Positions 57,634-64,000 of a stretch of DNA of 64,000 bases are shown piece after piece (positions within the stretch are counted from its first letter, which is position 1; every line of letters begins with the position of its first letter). Location: positions 28,037,197-28,101,196 of the forward strand of contig CM068720.1 of assembly GCA_035079005.1 (NCBI GenBank), in the 5' to 3' direction. A program made the translations under genes and the position numbers. Below the pieces are notes generated by a model that had not been told where the DNA came from, made no database searches, and saw only the letters and a program-made list of their open reading frames with translations. Source of the DNA: Fraxinus americana (taxonomy: Eukaryota > Streptophyta > Magnoliopsida > Lamiales > Oleaceae).

Positions 57634-60305
57634 CTACACGGCCCGAATTGGGCTGTGGCTAGAGCTGATACCTGAACCGCCAGACCCTGGGTTAGCATGA
57701 AAAGCAGATGGCCTCGTAGACCCTTCAACAAGTTTTAGAGAGACAGGAGAAGGCCCTGAATCACCAATGGATTCTCCTAAGCTTAGTTTTGACATGCCCA
57801 CGAACTCATCGACGTTAATTGGACTCTTCGAATGTACAGCCGTTGGCTTGAGCACTTCATGGGTTTCTTCTTTAACGGGCTCCGGATTGTACCCTGGCCA
57901 GAATGGGAAGGACAATGGAAAGAATGGAGCAACATAAGCAGGATATACAACAGGGTATGATGAGTATTGTGCACCCTCAGGTTTAGGAAGCATGGCCTCG
58001 CCATCATTGGAGTTTGCAGATTCCATTGATTCACATTCTTCGTCCACAGGAAGAGGAGGAAATGCAGTGCTGCTTTGTGTCTCAGCTTGTGGATGGTCTA
58101 CAGAGAAAAAGTCTCTTGATACCACGTGATTGTCGGCTGACTGTAAAAATATCACAAGAAAGATATAAACCAGTTAATCCTCTAAAACGATGACATAACA
58201 ACACAATTTCAAGTTCATATTCAACGCAAGTTCTCAACAACATATTTTAGTTCAGTCCAAAACATTTCATTCAACACATCAATAAACCTGAATTGATCGA
58301 TCTTGCAGCCATTGATCAATAGGAATACACCAATCATCTAGCACTCGTCTTGCATATCATGTTGAACCAAAATCATACTAACAAGCTTCACAAAAAAAAT
58401 AAAATAAAAAAGATGCATCTCTGGCAATATCATAGTCATAATTTTTTCCCCTGGCAACATATTTATGCAGTACTTGACATAGTATATTAGATGCTTATTA
58501 TTCTTCCTTTATATGGTCAATACTATATAATGCTCCCTACCAAACTTGTTATAAATGTATTGGTATCACCCTCTTTTTAATATATATATATAAAAGTTTA
58601 AAAGGAATGCTTACTTCATCTGCCACAATGTCAAAGAGGCTAGAGCGTCTTCTTCTCCTAGATATATTGCTTTGCCTGATGAAATATTTTTGGGCATGGC
58701 TGGCTACCTGGGTAGGTGTTCTGGTTATTACATAATTACGAGCAATTCCGCGCCAATCGCCTTTACCAAGCTTTTTTAAACCAAGCAGAAACATCCTATG
58801 CTCTTCTTCAGTCCATGGAACACCTAAAAATCATATAAATGGCCGTTTCAAACACACAAACATATATAATGGACAGCGTGGAAAGAAAGATGCACGAATA
58901 AAGGTTACAAGTGTATTTAATGACAGATGCACCACCAATGTTCAAATGGATGGCCAGTCTAAATCAGGCAATCTATTGAAATTTTGGCACCCTTACAGAT
59001 GACAATAACTAACAAACAGAAGTTTCAACCATGTATACTGAATCTGTTCTTTCTTCCTTTTTCTTTTTTTCCCTTTTTCAGGTGGGAGACCTGTAGAAAC
59101 GTTGCCAATTTTCACTACAATCAACACATGAACTTCTTTTTCTTCTTTAATTCTATCAAGCACTAATTAATACTTCCTGCCAAACATTCTCCTTGATATT
59201 TTCCAAATCTTTAGATCCACAATAAGTTCACAAAGGCCAAAAGGCCCAAAACCATGACAAGTTATTGAGATGAACTCAACTTATGTATTTATCAACTCAC
59301 AAAAAACCAAGAAAAGAATTCTAGGGTATTAAATTCATTTGTTTCTGGACAGTCTCTCTATGCATTTTGGCCTTGAAAGCAATAATTCCTCTTTTCATAG
59401 TTCTCTGGCATTTTAAAAGTGCAAAATTAATAAAGATATAACCATTATATCAGCAACATGATCTTCCCTACATTTCTCAGGTCTATACGAGTTTATAAAA
59501 AACCCAAATCTTCTATTATTTCTAAGATTTCTTCCCATCTGCAGGCTGCAATAAACCCAAGAGAAGGTCAAATCAACAGGAAATTACAAAAATAAAATCT
59601 CCCACTTTCTTGCATTAATTCTTCACCAAAATGCCAACAGAACCAATCACTTTCACACATACCAATAAACTTTTAACAAGTCAATTATAAACAGAATACA
59701 CAAACTTTGAGCAGTCATATACACGCATCATTTCTGGCTGCAGCAATTTCTATATATGATCCTACGCACAGAGAGAGCGAAGCAAAAAAACCACAAATCT
59801 GGCACTTATCCTTTTCTTTCTAGCTGATAAATTTACTCGAAAAATTCCCACCGAAAAGAAAATTCCTTAGATCCAAACTCCCAACAATAACCATCAGATA
59901 TAGTACAAATCACATCGAAATATACACATGCATACACCAAAAAAACATCTCTCTATATAAAAACGCAATCATACAAAAAAATTAATGAAATTCGAAACCT
60001 TTCTTCCTCTCGCGGCTGGAAGACGACCCCGCAACAAAGTCCTCTGAGGCATATCCATCGGCGACACCGGAGCCAGATGAGGGGTGGTCGGGGGTGTCGG
60101 CTGGGGAATCATGAGTGACGCCGTTTAAAGGCGTCCCACTTCCACTGCCACCGCCACCACCCGTATAATGGGTTAAGTTACCCATACTTGCACTCTTCCG
60201 GATCGACCCATCTGTCAATCGGACCCCAAAAAGCTTCACTCCTCGATTCGGGCACGTTCGAGAATTGTGCCCGTTGTGACTGCAATGCGAACACCTTCTT
60301 GTCAT
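57634..60305 (-). CDS. KUA1: One-repeat MYB transcription factor, KUA1/MYBS3 type, complete, 3 exons
   Basis: Nuclear DNA-binding repressor-type factor of the SHAQKYF class; relatives control leaf cell expansion, senescence and sugar responses. Exons on the minus strand: 60305-59999, 58823-58615 and 58140-57634, all GT-AG, giving 340 residues. At the N-terminus is a CCHC zinc knuckle (C5, C8, H13, C18), then KLFGVRL at 24-30, a motif tied to repression in this family. A Gly/Ser-rich linker follows. The single MYB repeat starts with GVPWTEEEHRMFLLGL (from 103), has the third-helix SHAQKYF at 144-150, then an Arg run. The C-terminal half is Pro/Ser-rich with KLSLG. An in-frame ATG seven codons upstream (60326) exists, but the family start MTRRCSHC fits 60305. 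The frame is intact. Confidence 0.95.
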
Positions 60306-60491
60306 ACTTGCAAAAAAAAAACCCACAAATTGAATCTAAAAAAAAAACGCAATTAACAGCAGAAAATTGGATTCGATTCAAAATGGATCGGATCTTTATG
60401 GGGTGTATTTCACGATCAGAAATATAGGATATGTTCTTGACGTTTCGGTTCGTTTGTGGTTAAAACGAAGCCGCTGCTGTGTGGACACAGA

Positions 60492-60498
60492 TTTTATA
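60492..60498 (-). promoter_or_regulatory. TATA box of the MYB gene
   Basis: Minus strand TATAAAA about 190 bases upstream of the ATG, preceded by a CT-rich run; it would give a leader of roughly 150-160 bases. Confidence 0.5.
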
Positions 60499-60509
60499 GA
60501 AGTAAGAGA

Positions 60510-62521
60510 GAAAGAGAGTTGAAGAGAGAGGAAAATGGGCTGAAATTGTTAATGTTCAAAATGATACATGAGCCAGTTGTGTAGATAAAAAGATCATTGG
60601 AATGAGATAACTTCATGTTTGGCTCAACATAAAATTTTCGTAAATTTACTTATAATTAAATAAATACATTTTTACAAAAAAACTATTAGTCAAAATTAAT
60701 ATTAAATATATTTCTTTTATCCTCAGAGAAATAGTTATTTTTATTTAAATTTACTGTGATAAATAAAAAATTAAAGCAAGAAGGATAATGTTACGCGTAA
60801 ATTACGAAGAAATTATTCATTGGTCCCGAAAGTGCATGCTATAAAGGTCTATTTTTCAAGAATGTTTACAAAGTCTAGTCCAACATCTAGTCATTTACCT
60901 TAAAAACAAACAAAAACATAAAAATGATATAAGACATTCATTACAATTACTTATACGAAATCAACTGAATTATTTGACTCACCTAATATGTATTAACGAG
61001 AGTACAAGACCTTACTTAAATCTATAAATAGCGTGTCCTAAAAGTTTTAAAGCTGAGAAAAACTTTCGTTATGAGAACGACCCACAAAACGATACTCGAC
61101 CCATGTTCCATGATTTTTTAGGAATCAGAGTCAGAGTATGAATAAACATCGAGCAAATATTTTTTTCATCAGAACAAATATCATGAAAAATAATAGACGC
61201 ATCAATGATTCATTGTTGATTTGTGTTATTCTAACATACGAACACATTCCCGACAACATTTTTAGTTCGAATTCTTGATCATACATATGTTCCAACAACT
61301 TTTACAAGTAAATTACCTTCAAATTATGTTTTTAATCATGCAAATCAAGGTTGAAATTCGTTTAAAATTTACTTATAATTAAATATAAAAAATTAAGAAA
61401 ATCATAAGAAAGATCCAAACGTGCGGCACGAGATGTGTTGCAACTTAAAACTTATGTGGTCGGTGAGATTTTTCAGAGAATAATACGTGGGAGCATCTTA
61501 ACGGTAAAAGGTATATCCTACGGTATATGATTTCTTGTACCGTACAAATGTGATATATTACCTTATCTCCACAGGATACCACCCCTTTATCTCTTTTGGA
61601 TTATGTTTTTTATATTCGCGCAGTCTTATCTATGGTCAAACCGCCAAGATGAGGTAATTAACAACTTGATTAATTTTGTCTTCAATTAGAGGATAAATAT
61701 CTGATTGTACGATATTGATGGTTAATATGTAATTAACAGTGTTATTAAAGATCATATCAGGTCGGTTGACTATTTAAAAATTTGTTCGATTATAAATTAA
61801 AAAAGCATAAATTCTAAAATCGTTCAGTGGTCTAAGTGTGAACAGAGGCTCATATATGTTGGCGAGCCTAATCAGGTTCTTTTACCCACGTTAATGCTAC
61901 AGTCTGTTTCGTCTAGCGTTGTCATGATTTGTGCTCTTCCATCCATGAGTTTTCTATGGAGTTCAACGTTCGTCTAATATAAACGAATATTCTTGTCTTC
62001 TAGAGCTCGTGGGGCCCGTCGAGGGGGGCTGACTAGAGCTGAGCAGGAGGGACATTTAGATACACCAAGTTCATTCTATTCAATCGATGGAGGCAAACTA
62101 TAAAGGAGGGGGTTATTAGGTACACTTCAGTAATTTCAGTTTAATTACTTTCTTTCTTGCCTTTCGTCTAAGTAGCGAGAAATTATATAATGGTTGGAGG
62201 ATATTTATAGTATGTTGGATGTTTTGTTTGTTCTCTATCTTCGCGTAGTAGCATATTGAAAGGGAAGAAAAAAAAATTGATGTCATAATGTGCCGAGATT
62301 TTTCCAATCTCCACTACTCGTAAAGAATCTTCTTTGTTGTGGTATATAAATCAACCTATTACTTATCGGGCAAAGACTGCTTTGTGGAAAACAAAATTTC
62401 GATACTATGTTTATCAAGTTAGATCCACAATATTTACAAATATTTAATCATTGTAAAAAATTAATAATTCATTATCAAATTGATTTCTTCGTTCTAATAT
62501 TCTATTTGAAAATTATCCATA
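60510..62521. other. Intergenic region between the MYB gene and the right-hand Helitron
   Basis: AT-rich, no open frame of note, no recognised repeat. The proximal part is the MYB gene's upstream region. Confidence 0.4.
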
Positions 62522-62879
62522 TCCCTATACAATAAAAGAGACACTTTTGAAATCACTGTTCCCAATTTCGTCCTATTAGACGACGTCGTTTCACTTCCAA
62601 AAAAAAATCGTTTTCTCCCTTTCTTCTCATTTTGCCCGTCCTCAAATCCCTCAATTTCCTCAAATCTTCCTTCTCAAATCCCTCAATTTCCTCATCCACG
62701 ACAACGCTGCTACCTAAAAGGTAACTTTTCCGGCAACGAGAGGCACCGCCTCCGTGTCTCACAGAGACGCCGACCTCGTTTAAACATATTCCTTTTTCTT
62801 CGTTCTGAGAATCATTTCAATTTGTCTTCACCATCGTTCGTCCGCCGACGGTGAAGACAAATCGAAGGTAAAACTGACT

Positions 62880-63017
62880 ATGGAGGCTGTGGAAGCTGAT
62901 GGTGTTGACGGCGCTCCAGCGGCTACTGATGTTCAGAAGACGATGAAGAGAGCCGAGCGCTTTGGGATGCCTGTCCAGCTCTCTGAAGAAGATAAGCGCG
63001 ATTCTCGTGCAGAGGGG
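62880..63017 (+). pseudogene. First exon of a MOS11/SARNP-like mRNA-export protein, probably captured
   Basis: Starting at ATG 62880 the frame reads MEAVEADGVDGAPAATDVQK, then MKRAERFGMPVQLSEEDKRD and SRAEG. The RAERFGxPVQLSEE-KR unit is characteristic of the MOS11/SARNP (CIP29/Tho1-related) family, which partners with the RNA-export helicase UAP56. After SRAE the expected RFG does not follow; the frame soon ends at 63063. Either a splice donor lies at GTGTTC (about 63017), or the copy is truncated. No later exon of the family was recognised to 64000. It lies 358 bases inside a Helitron-like 5' end, so a captured promoter-plus-exon fragment is my preferred reading; an intact gene with a long first intron is the alternative. 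Confidence 0.6.
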
Positions 63018-63332
63018 TGTTCTAATTTCCTATTAAATAACTGCTTCGTTATGATTTTGATATGATTTTGAACTCTCGTACACGAGGATTAGCGTCTTAG
63101 CCATGATTCACGACCCGTAATTTGCCCTCTCCCCCTTAATTGTTTTTATATGTTATAATTTGAAGGGATTATGTGCACGTTCTTTTCAATTCGATTGCAG
63201 TGTTCATTTCCGAGTTTCCTTGTAGAAATAGCTGCTGTTTTAGAATTTGGTTTTCAGAAATCCTAATCTGCTACATAGGATTGCAACGGTACTTGATTTA
63301 CTAGCATTTCTTCTAGATATGGTCTGGCCATA

Positions 63333-64000
63333 TCTACCTATACTAAAAGAGGCCAAGGCAAAATCACTGTTCACACCGGAACCCTCACACACCGACTGCA
63401 GATCTGCTGAAAAACACCCCTTCGTGCCCATATCCGAGGATAAAAAGGTGAAATTTGTACTTTATTTATTTATATTTTTAATTTCTCAATTTTTTGGTTA
63501 TGAATGTTATCTAAGATGTGCATCCTGCAATCAGATATCACAACTATTAATACCCCTTCGTGGATTCAAACCTGCGTTTCGTTTACTTTTATAACTTGAG
63601 GCATAATTAGTCAGACTACAGTTTTTTATGGTTTCTCAATTTCCCTGGGTACTTTTAACCATGGATGTATTTATCAGTCCCTAAATGAATGTTTTTTCTT
63701 GTTTCATTTTTGTTTTATAATTGGCTCAAGTGCCATTTATGTTTAAATCTTTGGCAAACAGATCCTTGAGGTGGAGCATTTATTTGCATAAAGTTCTCTA
63801 GAAACTGGAGTACATAAAAGCGTTGGAGTGCACATAACGAAGGTGTGTTGCTCATAACTTTTATAATTTAAATTCCAACATTTTCCCATTGGACAAAATG
63901 TCAAGTTTTTTGTTGTTTAATAGTACTCAAATTGAAAGTTTGGCAAATATTTTTTTTTAACAACAAATGTTGGCGTGAGCTGTTAAAAATCTTTTCTGGA
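63333..64000 (+). mobile_element. Second Helitron-like 5' end, nested
   Basis: TCTACCTATACTAAAAGAGGC at 63333, preceded by A, with AAATCACTGTTCA at about 63360, repeats the terminal pattern seen at 62522 and 23107. It seems to be a Helitron inserted in the one that starts at 62522, or a relic end. The 3' end is not in the window. The open frame 63247-63594 spans the junction and is not called a gene. Confidence 0.45.

Larger units (their letters stand above)
62522..64000 (+). mobile_element. Helitron-like element (5' part), runs off the window
   Basis: TCCCTATACAATAAAAGAGAC at 62522, preceded by A, then AATCACTGTTC about 30 bases in, closely parallels the 5' end of the Helitron at 23107 (TCCCTACTCTATTAAAAGAGG, then CACTGTTC). 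The 3' end is beyond the window, so this rests on the 5' terminus alone. Confidence 0.55.

Noticed and set aside
60188..60427. Plus-strand open frame over the MYB first exon
   Set aside because: Shadow of the minus-strand MYB exon and leader.
1..64000. tRNA, rRNA, organelle-DNA insertions or a pararetrovirus
   Set aside because: I looked for their usual conserved blocks by eye and saw none. A dedicated RNA-gene search was not possible, so small RNA genes could have been missed.

Overview
The window is nuclear DNA from a flowering plant, most likely a eudicot. Spliced plant genes with GT-AG introns sit in AT-rich DNA packed with plant transposons (Ty3/gypsy Tat and chromovirus, Ty1/copia, MULE, hAT, Helitron). 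The species cannot be told from the sequence. No rRNA, tRNA, CRISPR, bacterial or viral genome is visible.

Host genes. (1) 1-533, minus: 5' part of the plastid 3-isopropylmalate dehydratase small subunit (leucine and glucosinolate-type chain-elongation chemistry), cut by the window edge. (2) 43351-52200, minus: a complete 14-exon peroxisomal acyl-CoA oxidase 1 gene encoding 664 residues, with the catalytic Glu at 424 and a C-terminal ARL peroxisome signal. (3) 57634-60305, minus: a complete 3-exon KUA1/MYBS3-type one-repeat MYB factor of 340 residues, with a degraded copy of its 3' end at 56850-57175. (4) 62880-63017, plus: an exon related to the MOS11/SARNP RNA-export family, inside a Helitron-like element that leaves the window. 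Gene relics: an exostosin (GT47) C-terminus at 14572-14850, an R2R3-MYB third exon at 23398-23640, and unidentified exons inside a Helitron at 17904-23107.

Layout. 633-3531 holds two long-inverted-repeat (MULE/foldback) elements just upstream of the dehydratase gene. 3790-11160 is a degenerate Tat-lineage retrotransposon with pol on the minus strand and an additional ORF in antisense with its own TATA box and intron. 11225-14530 is a dead chromovirus. 15370-17663 is a probable solo LTR split by a hAT element. 17904-23107 is a non-autonomous Helitron with captured exons. 23664-31692 carries copia-type LTR/gag sequence, including a near-identical 3.03 kb tandem duplication. 31566-33698 holds a MITE and a MULE with exact 9-bp target duplication. 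33953-38822 is a non-coding LTR element with a 72-bp minisatellite. 39150-42665 contains two Helitrons facing tail to tail; the right one carries an array of about 198-bp satellite monomers. 53211-55072 is a MULE-like element with an exact 10-bp target duplication and a hAT element nested inside (exact 8-bp duplication).

The host genes are not functionally linked. No new multi-gene system was found. The strongest points for a second look are the Helitron-borne satellite, the tandem LTR-gag array, the antisense ORF of the Tat element, the covarying hairpin array at 7380-7795, and possible Helitron capture of a MOS11-like exon.
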